Shown: positions 28,023 to 37,331, counted from the stretch's first letter. The stretch: 64,000 nucleotides of DNA from CAZSDP01 sp964605665 (GCA_964605665.1 CAZSDP010000009.1:1-64000), one strand, 5' to 3'. Notes: generated by a model from the sequence alone, not told the origin. A program made the numbers and translations.

Positions 28023-28577
28023 TCAGAGGGGCTTGGAGTTCGCGATTTTCTCCAATCGTTCCACTGCCGCGTCCGGAGTAGTTTCGACCAAAACCAGATC
28101 ACGATCGGCGTCTTGGATCATCTTCTCGGTGTGCATCCTCTGAATCAAACTGAGAAACCCAGTCCAAAACTGGTCGGAATCCACAAGAACCAATGGCTTT
28201 CGATGAAACCCAAGCTGACGCAGAGTAAGGAACTCTGCGAGCTCCTCCAGGGTTCCAAAGCCACCGGGCAGTGCAATCGCGGCGTCAGACTTTTCGATCA
28301 TGATGCGGCGACGCTCTTGCATATCGTCGGTCAGCACAAGCTGGTCGCTTGCCGTGTAGGTGAGATCGTCTTCATGAAAGAACCGAGGAATCACACTCGT
28401 GATGTGAGCGCCAGACTCTGTGGCTCCTTCAGCCAGCTCTCCCATCGTTCCGATATTGCCTCCCCCATAGATCAGCGTGTGTCCACCATTCCCGATTCTC
28501 CGCCCCAATAATCGGGCAGTTTCGAAATATGATCTCGGCGCATCACAGCTCGCCGACAGATACACGCATATCTTCAA
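28023..28577 (-). CDS. LOG-family nucleotide phosphoribohydrolase
   Basis: Members of the LOG (lysine decarboxylase-like, TIGR00730) family cleave ribose 5-phosphate from nucleoside monophosphates, including cytokinin precursors. The 184-residue length is typical. The motif PGGFGTLEE sits at residues 104-112, matching the PGGxGTxxE signature, with YGGGNIGTMG at about 37-46 and the upstream MQERRRIM. It is convergent with the hydrolase before it and carries no obvious operon partner. Confidence 0.92.
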   Translation of the reverse strand: MKICVYLSASCDAPRSYFETARLLGRRIGNGGHTLIYGGGNIGTMGELAEGATESGAHITSVIPRFFHEDDLTYTASDQLVLTDDMQERRRIMIEKSDAAIALPGGFGTLEELAEFLTLRQLGFHRKPLVLVDSDQFWTGFLSLIQRMHTEKMIQDADRDLVLVETTPDAAVERLEKIANSKPL

Positions 28578-28745
28578 GGGCCCCCCTCAGATCTTCGAGT
28601 TAGAAGGTCAGAACCGAAAGACCGGCTTCGTCGACCTCGAGTGTCGAGAGCGCATCCAGCATACAGTGTGTGCTCGATCCATCGGTCGCAGTCTCGCGAG
28701 TTCACCCAACAACTGCGGAGATTCACCTCATATCTCTGGAGCAAC
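28578..28745. other. Short intergenic spacer
   Basis: These 168 bases between the LOG gene and the end of the arylsulfotransferase-like gene hold no recognisable gene, and no strong terminator was seen. Confidence 0.5.
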
Positions 28746-30638
28746 TCAAGGACAGATCGGCTGGAGACACTCCAGCCCATCTGGAGTGGGATCGGCCCCA
28801 CAGACAGATGGAGCAGGCAAGCTGCTCCCAGATCCAAACAATAGGTCCAATAGAGTGATCGGATCACTGATATCGAGCGATCCATCATCGTTTGCATCTG
28901 CCGCAAGTTCGCACGAGAGCAAGCCACCCGAGAAGAGGAATGCGAGAGCTCCGATTGGATCGGCGACATCGAGGGCATTGTCCAAATTGACATCTCCTCG
29001 AACAAACTCCGGATCGGATCCTTCGCATGCGGTCACCCCAGGAAATGGTGTCGCTGAGGTCCATACCGACTCGAACGCGAGTGCGTCGTCGCAGTCGATG
29101 TCACCATCTAGGTCGAAGTCCCCAAAGAATCCCTCTGCATTGGCAAAGGCAACCCCGATCGTGGTAGCGACCGGGCCGGTGAAGAGAAGCTCAAAACGCG
29201 CCAGATCTGCGGCGTCGATGTCGCCATCGATGTCGAAATCTCCCAAGGTAGGATAGTTCTCCAGGGGAGCCCCTGGAGTTAACGTCCGCCCCACCAAACC
29301 GGGGTGCGAGGCGGGGTAACGATTTGTTCGGAACATTGAATTTTGGCCCGGTTGACTCCCCTGATTGACGAAGCTGTTTCCGGCGAACGGCGCCACGTAC
29401 TGCCACACCGTCTGATCGTTCGAGTCCACCTCGAACAGATTTCCGGAGGTTCCTTCACAGATGATCGTATTCCCGTTCGGTAGCCTTCGCACTCCACTGA
29501 TGATCGCCGAGTAGAAGTCGGTGGGATTGGGAGCCGCGTAGGTCCAAGTCGTGGCAGCGGGGCCAAATGGCGTTCCTGGAGGAGGAAGGGTGTAGGTTCC
29601 ATCCAATTCGATCGGAGGCGTAATCTCTTCGATCGTTGAGAAGTTGCCACCCGGTCGTCCTGTTCCATTGCTAAAAATGGTGATGTTCCCTGCACCTGGA
29701 AACCCCTCGGGGACCCACTCCGCGCAGTGCTGAACCCACAATCGTTGATCTGCGTTCGTTCCGGCATCGTAGTTCTGAGGATTCCCCCAGCGATAGAGGA
29801 TGTCCCCGCCTCGTCCCGAGTTTCCACCCGTACTTCCAGCGGCTTCCGCCGTGGTCGTCGAATGATCGATCACCCAAATCTCATCGAGGTGGTGGGCGCT
29901 GATCACGATCTGATCGAGCGCCGCGTTGTAGTCGATGGAGTTGGCGTGGATCCAATCCGCCTGTGCATTCTGACGGGCGTTGATGTCGAGCCGTTCCGGA
30001 TGCTCTGCGACTACCCCAAAGTTTGCCTGCTGCGGGTCAAAGTCCTGCACGAGATGATCCCAAAGATGCCACTCCCAAACGATCTGCCCCGAGGTCGGTC
30101 CCGTCTGCGACACTTCGATGATGTGTTCTGGCCAGATCGCCCCTTGATTGATCGTGTTGGGATTCCGCCCCGCAGCAATCGCTTCCGCTTCGGTCTTGAG
30201 CTCCCATGCGAGCACCAAGACATTCCCGTTGGGCAATGGCTCAATGTCATGATGATGCTGAACCGTAGAGCTCGAATAATCGAATCTCCAGGTGACATTG
30301 CCTTCCCAGTCGAAGCGTTCGAAGAGTCCTCCGACTCCTCCTGCGCTGATTGCTAACGGCCCAGGTGTTCTACCCGCGCGAAGCAGTCCTCCGTCATCGA
30401 GAAGATACGCGGCGAGCCCCGACTGGAACGAACTGGTCCAGCTGTTGACCACGCGACCAGCGTCGTCGACGAGATAGATCGTCGTCCCTCCAAGACGCTG
30501 CACGAGGGTGTATCCCTCGAATGCTCCGGGGCTACTACCGTGCCAACCGACCGTGGGATCCGCCGCTCTCAAAGCTACCGGTGATAGAAGCAGAGTGAAG
30601 ATCAACAGGAGAAGACGTGTTTGACTCTGATTCTGCAT
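28746..30638 (-). CDS. Secreted arylsulfotransferase-like protein with dockerin-like tail
   Basis: Exported protein of 630 residues: signal peptide at about 1-25 (LLLLIFTLLLSPVALRAAD), then a beta-propeller region of the arylsulfotransferase/ASST type with QHHHDIEPLPNGNVLVLAWE, IVWEWHLWDHLVQDFDP, WIHANSIDYNAALDQIVIS and ILYRWGNPQNYD. These His/Trp motifs are typical of the family, but I cannot identify a sulfate-transfer His with certainty. Two separate dockerin-like pairs follow: GDFDIDGDIDAADLARFE with GDFDLDGDIDCDDALAFE, then RGDVNLDNALDVADPIGALAFLF with DANDDGSLDISDPITLLDLLF, ending in Cys-Pro. It lies downstream of the ABC transporter on the same strand but probably has its own promoter. 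Confidence 0.82.
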   Translation of the reverse strand: MQNQSQTRLLLLIFTLLLSPVALRAADPTVGWHGSSPGAFEGYTLVQRLGGTTIYLVDDAGRVVNSWTSSFQSGLAAYLLDDGGLLRAGRTPGPLAISAGGVGGLFERFDWEGNVTWRFDYSSSTVQHHHDIEPLPNGNVLVLAWELKTEAEAIAAGRNPNTINQGAIWPEHIIEVSQTGPTSGQIVWEWHLWDHLVQDFDPQQANFGVVAEHPERLDINARQNAQADWIHANSIDYNAALDQIVISAHHLDEIWVIDHSTTTAEAAGSTGGNSGRGGDILYRWGNPQNYDAGTNADQRLWVQHCAEWVPEGFPGAGNITIFSNGTGRPGGNFSTIEEITPPIELDGTYTLPPPGTPFGPAATTWTYAAPNPTDFYSAIISGVRRLPNGNTIICEGTSGNLFEVDSNDQTVWQYVAPFAGNSFVNQGSQPGQNSMFRTNRYPASHPGLVGRTLTPGAPLENYPTLGDFDIDGDIDAADLARFELLFTGPVATTIGVAFANAEGFFGDFDLDGDIDCDDALAFESVWTSATPFPGVTACEGSDPEFVRGDVNLDNALDVADPIGALAFLFSGGLLSCELAADANDDGSLDISDPITLLDLLFGSGSSLPAPSVCGADPTPDGLECLQPICP

Positions 30639-30724
30639 AGCTCTGCTTTCCGAAGGGAAATTTGGACCCAGGTCAATTGTGGCACGAACCTGACGCGATC
30701 ACGACTAGCAACTACTTGATTGAT

Positions 30725-31735
30725 TCACTTTTTCCGAGCGATCCGATACTGATCGAGGGCAACTGCGATGATGATGATGTGCCCCACGATGATCTCTTGA
30801 ACATAGTTGGGAAACCCCAGCGCAGTGCAGCGGTTACGAAGAAATGCCATCAGGAGGGCTCCAGCGAATGCTCCCACCACCGATCCGTGTCCTCCGGAGA
30901 GACTCGCCCCCCCGATGACCACCGCAGCGATCACATCCAACTCGAGACCCATCGCACTGGTGGGATCCCCTTCCGTCAGCCTGGCAAACGTCATCAACCC
31001 AGCAAGTCCCGCGAGGAACCCGGCAAGCCCATAGATCAGTAACTTTGTTCGACCGATACGAATCCCACACAGTCGTGCGGTCGACTCATTGGAACCGATC
31101 GCCAAGGTGTAGCGCCCGAGCAATGAGCTGCGAAGTCCGATTGCAAGCGCGATCGTGACCCCGATCAGAATCCACACTCCCGGCGGAAATCCCAAAAACG
31201 ATGGATAACCGACCAGACGAGGTAAGGGGTGTACCCAACGGTCGAGTCCAGCGAGATCTTCTGGACGAACGGTCGAGCTCCCGGAAAACCACTTCGCCAA
31301 TCCCCGGTAGAATCCCATCGTCCCCAAGGTGGCGATAAAGGGGGGCAAACGAAAGAGATTGATCAAGCAACCATTGTAAAGCCCACAAAGAGTTCCTGTG
31401 GCGAGAGCGACTCCGAGCGCCGCTGCGGCTCCATGCCCCGCATGAAGAGTCAGAGCAGCAGTGACACTCGACAGCGCAATCATCGACCCCACGGAGAGGT
31501 CGATCCCCGCGCTGATGATCACAAAGGTCATTCCAGTGGCGGCCAGGCCCACCGGAACGGTCTGCACCAAAATGAATCGCCAAGTATCGCCTGCCAGCAC
31601 TCTCTCTGGTGCCAACAGGGCAAAGACTCCCCCGACAAAGAGCATGCCGAGGAATGGCGCAAATCCCGAGAGTGCTCCGCGCCAAACGGGAAGCGACTGC
31701 TGGGTGTTGTCAGTCTGAGGTTTTCCTTGGGTCAT
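30725..31735 (-). CDS. Ribose-type sugar ABC transporter permease
   Basis: Inner-membrane permease of the RbsC family, 336 residues from ATG 31735. That start overlaps the stop of the ATPase gene as ATGA, typical of coupled ABC operons, and is preferred over an in-frame start at 31789. The family signature AGIDLSVGSMIALSSVTAAL is present, followed by multiple hydrophobic helices and the C-terminal VIGGASLSGGHGSVVGAFAGALLMAFLRN. It should carry a monosaccharide, probably L-fucose or a related 6-deoxysugar given the adjacent catabolic genes. Confidence 0.92.
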   Translation of the reverse strand: MTQGKPQTDNTQQSLPVWRGALSGFAPFLGMLFVGGVFALLAPERVLAGDTWRFILVQTVPVGLAATGMTFVIISAGIDLSVGSMIALSSVTAALTLHAGHGAAAALGVALATGTLCGLYNGCLINLFRLPPFIATLGTMGFYRGLAKWFSGSSTVRPEDLAGLDRWVHPLPRLVGYPSFLGFPPGVWILIGVTIALAIGLRSSLLGRYTLAIGSNESTARLCGIRIGRTKLLIYGLAGFLAGLAGLMTFARLTEGDPTSAMGLELDVIAAVVIGGASLSGGHGSVVGAFAGALLMAFLRNRCTALGFPNYVQEIIVGHIIIIAVALDQYRIARKK

Positions 31736-33270
31736 TCGATCGCTCCCGCTCCGCCGACGGCAGACAGTGTCAAAGAGTGCTCGTCCCAATCTTCCGCGGG
31801 GCGGAGTGGTCCAAGCCGACCTCGATGCATCACAGCGATCCGATCACAAACCCCGAGTAACTCTTGGTTGGAACTGGAGACGATCAGCACCGCCTTGCCA
31901 TCCGCGGCCAAGTCGCCGATCCAACGGTAGATCTGCGCTTTCGATCCCACGTCGATTCCGCGGGTGGGCTCATCGAGCAGAAACACGTCGACATCATGAT
32001 GAAGGAGTCTGGCGAGAGCGACCTTCTGCTGGTTTCCCCCGGAGAGCGCGGAGGTCTCTTGATCTGGATTCTGAACCTTGATACCGAGCCGCTCGATCAA
32101 TGCGGATACGGTACGCCGCTCTTTTCGACGGTGGAGGACCCCCCAAGAGTGAAGTCCGCGCAGCCGCGAAAGCGTGGTGTTCTCAGTGACGGTCCTCTCC
32201 AGAGCAAGCCCCTCCTCTTTGCGATCTTCACTCGCAAGTCCGATCCCGAGAGAAAGGCTTCGATGCGGAGTAGTTCGAACTTCTGAATTCCCCTTCACGC
32301 GAATCGTACCGCTCTTCGTCGGTGAGAGGCCGAAGACCGTTCTCAACAACTCTGTCCGTCCGGAACCGACGAGCCCCGAGATCCCGAGGATTTCTCCCCG
32401 ATGCAGGGTGAAACTCGCACCCTTGGGCAGCGGCTCTGCACTCAGTTTCGACACCTCCAAAATCGGTTCACCCCGCTCATGCTCGACCTGGGGAAACAAC
32501 TCTTCAAGAGGACGACCGATCATCGCGGTGATCAAAGCATCGAGAGTGACTTCAGCGACTCTTCCTTCCGAGGTGACGACCCCGTCCCTCAACACAGTAA
32601 AGGTGTCAGCGATCTCTCGGATCTCTTCGAGAAAGTGCGAAATATAGACAATGCCGATCCCTTTGTTACGCAGACCATCGATCACCCCAAAGAGGTGATC
32701 GACATCCTCCGCTCCGAGGCTACTCGTTGGCTCATCCATCACGAGCACCTTGGCGTCTTGAACGAGAGCACGTGCGATCTCAATCAGCTGTCGCGCTGCT
32801 GGCGGCAGAGTCGAAACTCGAACATCGGGACGCAAGTCGGAGCGATGAAGCAGGGCGAGCGCATCCTCGATCCTCTTCCGCGAGTCTCGTGGCCGTAGCC
32901 AACCGAGGGTATGTCGCTCGATTCCCAGTTCAATATTCTCGGCCACCGTCAAATCAGGTGCGATGTTCAACTCCTGATAAATCATCGCGATCCCTGCTCG
33001 ACGAGCTGACAGAGGTCCATTCGGTCGGAATGGCGCCCCGAGTAACGTCATCTCACCAGCATCGGAAGAGATCGCCCCTGCGAGAATCTTCATCAGTGTC
33101 GACTTCCCCGCACCGTTCTCACCGATCAGCGCACGCACCTCACCGGGCTGAACGGTCAGATCGACTCCAGCGAGGGCAACGGTCGCCCCGAAGGACTTCC
33201 TTACCCCCCGCATCTTCAATAGCGGTTCGATCGGAGTAGAAGATCCGGACTTCGCCGGCAAAGCGTTCAC
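31732..33270 (-). CDS. Sugar ABC transporter ATP-binding protein (RbsA/XylG type)
   Basis: Double ATPase of 512 residues. The first nucleotide-binding domain has Walker A GENGAGKST, signature LPPAARQLIEIARAL and Walker B VLVMDEPTSSL. The second has the degenerate GLVGSGRTELLRT expected in this family, with an intact signature LSGGNQQKVALARLL and Walker B FLLDEPTRGID. Start and stop overlap the neighbours by four bases each (ATGA). It powers uptake of the same sugar as the permease and binding protein. Confidence 0.95.
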   Translation of the reverse strand: MNALPAKSGSSTPIEPLLKMRGVRKSFGATVALAGVDLTVQPGEVRALIGENGAGKSTLMKILAGAISSDAGEMTLLGAPFRPNGPLSARRAGIAMIYQELNIAPDLTVAENIELGIERHTLGWLRPRDSRKRIEDALALLHRSDLRPDVRVSTLPPAARQLIEIARALVQDAKVLVMDEPTSSLGAEDVDHLFGVIDGLRNKGIGIVYISHFLEEIREIADTFTVLRDGVVTSEGRVAEVTLDALITAMIGRPLEELFPQVEHERGEPILEVSKLSAEPLPKGASFTLHRGEILGISGLVGSGRTELLRTVFGLSPTKSGTIRVKGNSEVRTTPHRSLSLGIGLASEDRKEEGLALERTVTENTTLSRLRGLHSWGVLHRRKERRTVSALIERLGIKVQNPDQETSALSGGNQQKVALARLLHHDVDVFLLDEPTRGIDVGSKAQIYRWIGDLAADGKAVLIVSSSNQELLGVCDRIAVMHRGRLGPLRPAEDWDEHSLTLSAVGGAGAIE

Positions 33271-34295
33271 TCCCCGAGGTATTCGCTCAAGGGAGGCTCG
33301 ATCAGCTCGGTGATTTCGGGATTGGAGAGGTTCTCGAGAGTGACGAGAGAGACTCCGGTGTCCACTTCGGACTCGAATGACTCTGAGCGAAGTGCAGCCA
33401 CCGCAACCTGGGTTCCGAGGTATCCCATTTTCATCGGGTTTTGAACGACCAGACCGTCGATTTCTTTCCCTCTGAGGGCCGAGATCAAACCGGGGCTCGC
33501 ATCAAACCCGACGAACTTGACCTTCCCTGCGAGCCCACGAGCACGGAGAGCGAGCAGCATGCCAAAGGTTGAAGATTCATTCGGGCAGAAGATACCGTCA
33601 TAGCTTGAATCTGCCTCGAGGAGATTTTCACTCTCTTTTTGAGCGCTGTCCCGAGTCGCTCCCGCATATCGCTTCAGGTCGATCAACTCGATACCAGGTG
33701 ACTTAGAGAGAGCCTCGACGAAACCTTTTTCACGCAGGTCAGTACTCGCGGATCCCTCCTGGTATCGCAGTAATAGGACTCGCCCCTTACCTCCGAGCAA
33801 CTGCGCCATATGTTCTCCAGCCAGTTCACCACCACGCTGGTTGTCGGTGGCAACATAAGCCGCAAAGTCGACTCCAACTTTTCCAGTGAGACCGGAGTCG
33901 ATGACGACGACAGGGATTCCTTTCGCGGTCGCCAACTTGGTCGGACCGAGTAGCGCTTTGTCATCGAGTGGCGCCAAAACGATGGCGTCGATCCCCGAAG
34001 ACACGAAGTTGTCGACGAGCGCAATCTGCTGCATCCGGTCGTCTTCTCGCTCCGGGCCTCTCCAAACCACCTCGACATTATCGAACTCTCTTTGTGCTTT
34101 GATCGCGCCCGCATGAATCGACTTCCAGAATTCATGGGTCGTCCCCTTGGGAATCACGGCGATGCGGAGGCTCGCCTCTGCCTCTTGGGAACCCTGCTTC
34201 GAGCCACTTGTGGAGCTGTCGGACGTACAACCCAATGGGCCAGTGACCAAAATCGGGAGGGCGCAAGCCAGCAGGATCAGGATTCGGTGTACCAT
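33267..34295 (-). CDS. Periplasmic sugar-binding lipoprotein (RbsB type)
   Basis: Substrate-binding protein of 342 residues with a lipoprotein signal: hydrophobic stretch to residue 22, then the lipobox LGC, so it is anchored in the envelope. The mature part shows the type 1 periplasmic binding fold: IAVIPKGTTHEFWKSIHAGAIKAQREF, GIDAIVLAPLDDKAL, GIPVVVIDSGL, AYVATDNQRGGELAGEHM and GIFCPNESSTFGMLLALRARG. This is the monosaccharide-binding subfamily. It is the first gene of the minus-strand transporter operon and faces the catabolic genes across a 215-base divergent promoter region. Confidence 0.93.
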   Translation of the reverse strand: MVHRILILLACALPILVTGPLGCTSDSSTSGSKQGSQEAEASLRIAVIPKGTTHEFWKSIHAGAIKAQREFDNVEVVWRGPEREDDRMQQIALVDNFVSSGIDAIVLAPLDDKALLGPTKLATAKGIPVVVIDSGLTGKVGVDFAAYVATDNQRGGELAGEHMAQLLGGKGRVLLLRYQEGSASTDLREKGFVEALSKSPGIELIDLKRYAGATRDSAQKESENLLEADSSYDGIFCPNESSTFGMLLALRARGLAGKVKFVGFDASPGLISALRGKEIDGLVVQNPMKMGYLGTQVAVAALRSESFESEVDTGVSLVTLENLSNPEITELIEPPLSEYLGE

Positions 34296-34510
34296 CAGAA
34301 CGTCCTCTCAAGGGGAACCAGACCTGAGAACTGAGGAAGGCGGGATTTGGTGCTAGAGATTTCACCCCTCGGGTCAATCTCGAACTCTCCCCGCTCCTCA
34401 TCGTCTCCTGGAGTTCTACTCTGGAAAGCGAGTACCTTAGTGTGATCGACGGGCAGGGGTCAAGGTGACGAAGCTCCCATCCTCTGCCTCTCGGCCGAAT
34501 AGGAGGCCCC
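34296..34510. promoter_or_regulatory. Divergent promoter region between transporter and catabolic genes
   Basis: The transporter reads left and the dehydrogenase reads right from these 215 bases, so both promoters and any shared operator must lie here. I could not identify -35/-10 boxes or a convincing operator palindrome. AGGAGG at 34501-34506, four bases before the ATG at 34511, is the Shine-Dalgarno site of the plus-strand gene; on the minus strand GAGAGGA precedes the binding-protein start. Confidence 0.55.
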
Positions 34511-35311
34511 ATGCCTAAGGAGAGCCAAAAAGATATCTTGCGACTCGATGGTCGCGCGGCGGTCGTCACCGGAGGAGGCTCGGGGATCGGAAGAGCGATC
34601 GCCTGCCGGCTCGCGGAGCGAGGTGCCCGAGTCGGAGTCCTCGACCTGGCTCAAGATCACGCCGAGGAAACGACCCGGCAGATCGAATCGTCGGGAGGAG
34701 TCGCTCTCTCCCTCACCGCAGACGTGACTTCCGCAAAGGCTGTTTCTGGCGCTTTCGATCAGATCGAATCGGAGTTCGGTCCCTTGAGAATCGTCATCAA
34801 CAATGCCGGAATCGCTGCGGTTGGCAGCGTGACCAACACCGATGTTGAGGACCTCGATCGCCTTTACGAAGTCAATGTCAAAGGGGTCTACCACGGCATT
34901 CGAGAAGCGGTCAACAGAATGAAAGCTCATGGTCAAGGGGGTGCGATCACCAACCTCGCCTCGATCGCGAGCCTCATTGGAGTAGCAGATCGATTTGCCT
35001 ACTCGATGACAAAGGGTGCCGTTCTCTCGATGACTTACTCGACCGCAATCGACCACCTCCCCGATGGAATCCGCTGCAATTGCGTCTGTCCGGCGCGTGT
35101 CCACACTCCTTTCGTCGACGGATATCTGCGCGACCACTTTCCTGGCCAGGAGGCAGAAATGTTCAAGACTCTCTCTCAGTATCAGCCGATCGGGAGGATG
35201 GGTACGCCGGAGGAGGTCGCAACCTTGGTTCTCTACCTAAGCTGTGACGAGTCGAGTTTTATCACCGGTGCTGCTCTACCCCTCGACGGAGGGGTTCTTA
35301 CCGCTCGCTGA
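34511..35311 (+). CDS. SDR dehydrogenase, probable 2-keto-3-deoxy-L-fuconate dehydrogenase
   Basis: Classical short-chain dehydrogenase of 266 residues. NAD(P)-binding TGGGSGIG is at 20-27, NNAG appears mid-protein, and the catalytic YSMTK has Tyr164 and Lys168. The region after the active site (CPARVHTPFVDGYL) resembles the sugar-acid dehydrogenases of the non-phosphorylative L-fucose and L-rhamnose routes. In that route this enzyme oxidises 2-keto-3-deoxy-fuconate (or the rhamnose equivalent) to the 2,4-diketo acid, which a FAH-family enzyme cleaves; such a gene follows directly. The family is certain, the substrate inferred from context. Confidence 0.85.
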   Translation: MPKESQKDILRLDGRAAVVTGGGSGIGRAIACRLAERGARVGVLDLAQDHAEETTRQIESSGGVALSLTADVTSAKAVSGAFDQIESEFGPLRIVINNAGIAAVGSVTNTDVEDLDRLYEVNVKGVYHGIREAVNRMKAHGQGGAITNLASIASLIGVADRFAYSMTKGAVLSMTYSTAIDHLPDGIRCNCVCPARVHTPFVDGYLRDHFPGQEAEMFKTLSQYQPIGRMGTPEEVATLVLYLSCDESSFITGAALPLDGGVLTAR

Positions 35312-35445
35312 AGAAAAAGGCCGATCAGTGGCGCCTCACTTGCGCAGGTCTCCTTGCACCCCGACTGACGATCGGCGAGGCTCTCTTCTCAACAAACCGG
35401 TTTTCCATTCAATTTGTCCCTGACCTCGCACCTTGGAGTAGTTCG

Positions 35446-36300
35446 ATGAAATTGTTCCGATTTGGCACACCGGGAGCAGAACGCCCCGCGGTCCTCCGCC
35501 CTGATGGCACCTCGATCGACGTCAGCTCATTTGGTGAAGACTTCGATGAAGCTTTCCTCGGAAGCCAAGGCCCGCGCCGCTTGGCCCAATGGCTCGAAGA
35601 GCACGGATCAGAGTGCCCAAGCGTCGACAAATCAGAGCGAATCGGATCCCCAATTCAGCGCAGTGGCAAAATCATCTGCATCGGATTGAACTATGTCGAT
35701 CATGCCGCTGAAACCGGAGTGGAACTTCCCGATGAACCGGTCCTCTTCTTCAAGGCACCCAGCGCCATCTGTGGACCGGATGACGGCCTCGAGATTCCTC
35801 GCGGTTCAGCAAAAACCGATTGGGAAGTAGAACTCGCCGTCGTCATCGGAACTCGAGGAAAGCACATCAGCGAATCCGATGCGATCGACCACATTGCTGG
35901 CTTCACCGTTCACAACGACTACTCAGAGCGAGAGTTTCAGCTCGAACGTTGCGGACAATGGGTGAAAGGAAAGAGCTGTGACACATTCGCGCCTTTAGGA
36001 CCCTGGCTGGTCACACCGGATGAGTTTACTCAGTTCCAAGAGGTCGACCTCTGGCTCAAGGTCAATGGCGAAGAGAGACAGCGCTCGAACACCGCGCAGA
36101 TGCATGTCGGCGTCCTGGGCCTAGTGAGTTATGTCAGTCGCTTCATGAGCCTATGCCCGGGAGACATCATCTCAACCGGTACGCCTTCGGGAGTCGCCTT
36201 AGGGATGGACTCACCAACCTACCTCAAGACTGGTGACGTGATCGAGCTCGGAATCAACGGACTGGGTGCCCAAAAACAAGTCGCGAGAGAAGAGGCCTAA
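35446..36300 (+). CDS. FAH-family hydrolase, probable 2,4-diketo-3-deoxy-L-fuconate hydrolase
   Basis: Fumarylacetoacetate hydrolase-fold protein of 284 residues. Family motifs are present: ICIGLNYVDHAAETG, PVLFFKAPSAICGPDD, the metal-binding Glu pair in TDWEVELAVVIG, VHNDYSEREFQ with its Asp, and ISTGTPSGVALG near the C-terminus. FAH proteins cleave a carbon-carbon bond of a beta-diketo acid. Beside the SDR dehydrogenase this one should split 2,4-diketo-3-deoxy-L-fuconate to pyruvate and L-lactate. A generic ureidoglycolate-lyase-like label is the main alternative. Confidence 0.85.
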   Translation: MKLFRFGTPGAERPAVLRPDGTSIDVSSFGEDFDEAFLGSQGPRRLAQWLEEHGSECPSVDKSERIGSPIQRSGKIICIGLNYVDHAAETGVELPDEPVLFFKAPSAICGPDDGLEIPRGSAKTDWEVELAVVIGTRGKHISESDAIDHIAGFTVHNDYSEREFQLERCGQWVKGKSCDTFAPLGPWLVTPDEFTQFQEVDLWLKVNGEERQRSNTAQMHVGVLGLVSYVSRFMSLCPGDIISTGTPSGVALGMDSPTYLKTGDVIELGINGLGAQKQVAREEA

Positions 36301-36314
36301 ACCTCGGGAAAGAG

Positions 36315-36653
36315 ATGAAGATGGTGCAGCGATTTGGTCAATTGATCGGCCTCAATCCTCAGCACCTCTCGGAGTACCGACGCGCTCATCAGGAGATCTG
36401 GCCAGAGATTACCGACGCTCTCGAAGAAGCAGGGATTCGCAACTACACGATCTATCACCGAGACGGCCTGCTCTTTGGCACCTTTGAATACCATGGCCCA
36501 CCGGATGAATTCGAAATTCGGATGGAACAGCTCGCCAAGGCTCCCCGTATGCGTGAGTGGTGGGACTGGATGGAACCGATGCAAACACCTCTGGAGAACC
36601 GATCTCCCGGAGAGTGGTGGGCCAATATGGAGGAGGTCTTTCACTTAGACTAA
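36315..36653 (+). CDS. L-rhamnose/L-fucose mutarotase (RhaM family)
   Basis: Small protein of 112 residues belonging to the L-rhamnose mutarotase family (DUF718). Typical features are the early His in YRRAHQEIWPEI (His25), GIRNYTIYHRDG and the C-terminal WWDWMEPMQTPLE. Such enzymes interconvert sugar anomers so that the dehydrogenase gets the right form. It follows the FAH gene by 14 bases and fits the first step of a 6-deoxysugar pathway. Whether fucose or rhamnose is preferred cannot be read from the sequence. Confidence 0.9.
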   Translation: MKMVQRFGQLIGLNPQHLSEYRRAHQEIWPEITDALEEAGIRNYTIYHRDGLLFGTFEYHGPPDEFEIRMEQLAKAPRMREWWDWMEPMQTPLENRSPGEWWANMEEVFHLD

Positions 36654-36736
36654 GAGTTTCAAGGCGACTGATTCGCGTGTCCGACTCCCCGCATCGCCGG
36701 ATGCCCGAGCATTTCTCCAACGAGAAAGATGGTCAC

Positions 36737-37303
36737 ATGATCTCGATCACCGAACTCTTGCTACCTGCTTTCCTTTCTGGAGTCTGCGTTTTCTTGGTGA
36801 GCTCTCTCGTCCACATGCTTCTCCCCATTCACAAAGGGGATTTCGCAGCACTGCCGGGAGAGACCAAGATTCGAGAAGCGATGCGTTCTCAGGAAGTCAA
36901 GCCTGGCTCTTACATGATCCCCTGCCCTGGCTCGATGAAGGAGATGGGAACCCCCGAACACGTCGCTAAATTGGAAGAGGGACCGGTCGGCATCCTGACC
37001 GTTGTTCCGAACGGTCCCACTCGGTTCGGAAGACAACTGGCAATTTGGTTTACCTTCTGCGTGATCGTCTCGGTATTCGTCGCCTATCTCACCGCGATCA
37101 AGACCGCCGCGGGATCGAGCGGAATGGAAGTGTTTCGACCCACATTCATCGCCGCATTCCTAGCGTTTGGGCTCACCAACGTCACCGATTCGATCTGGAA
37201 GGGTGTGAGTTGGATCACGACTGGGAAGTTCCTCTTCGACGGAGCTCTTTACGCACTCACTTCCGCTCTCATCTTCCAATGGCTCTGGCCAATCGCCTCA
37301 TGA
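36737..37303 (+). CDS. Conserved-type four-helix membrane protein in the sugar operon
   Basis: Membrane protein of 188 residues that I do not recognise by function. I chose ATG 36737, from which a first helix starts almost at once (LLLPAFLSGVCVFLVSSLVHMLL). A soluble loop follows (KGDFAALPGETKIREAMRSQ... PGSYMIPCPGSMKEMGTPEH), then three more hydrophobic segments (LAIWFTFCVIVSVFVAYLTAI; FIAAFLAFGLTNVTDSIWKG; ALYALTSALIFQWLWPIAS). It sits between the mutarotase and the dehydrogenase on the same strand, with modest gaps. The context suggests a link to sugar uptake or metabolism, but nothing in the sequence names a substrate. Confidence 0.8.
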   Translation: MISITELLLPAFLSGVCVFLVSSLVHMLLPIHKGDFAALPGETKIREAMRSQEVKPGSYMIPCPGSMKEMGTPEHVAKLEEGPVGILTVVPNGPTRFGRQLAIWFTFCVIVSVFVAYLTAIKTAAGSSGMEVFRPTFIAAFLAFGLTNVTDSIWKGVSWITTGKFLFDGALYALTSALIFQWLWPIAS

Positions 37304-37331
37304 GCAAACCGATCTAGAGGGAAAACGTGCG

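Noticed and set aside
28746..30638. Sulfatase linked to fucoidan breakdown
   Set aside because: The protein has arylsulfotransferase-type motifs, not the C/S-x-P-x-R signature of sulfatases; no sulfatase or fucosidase was found in the window.
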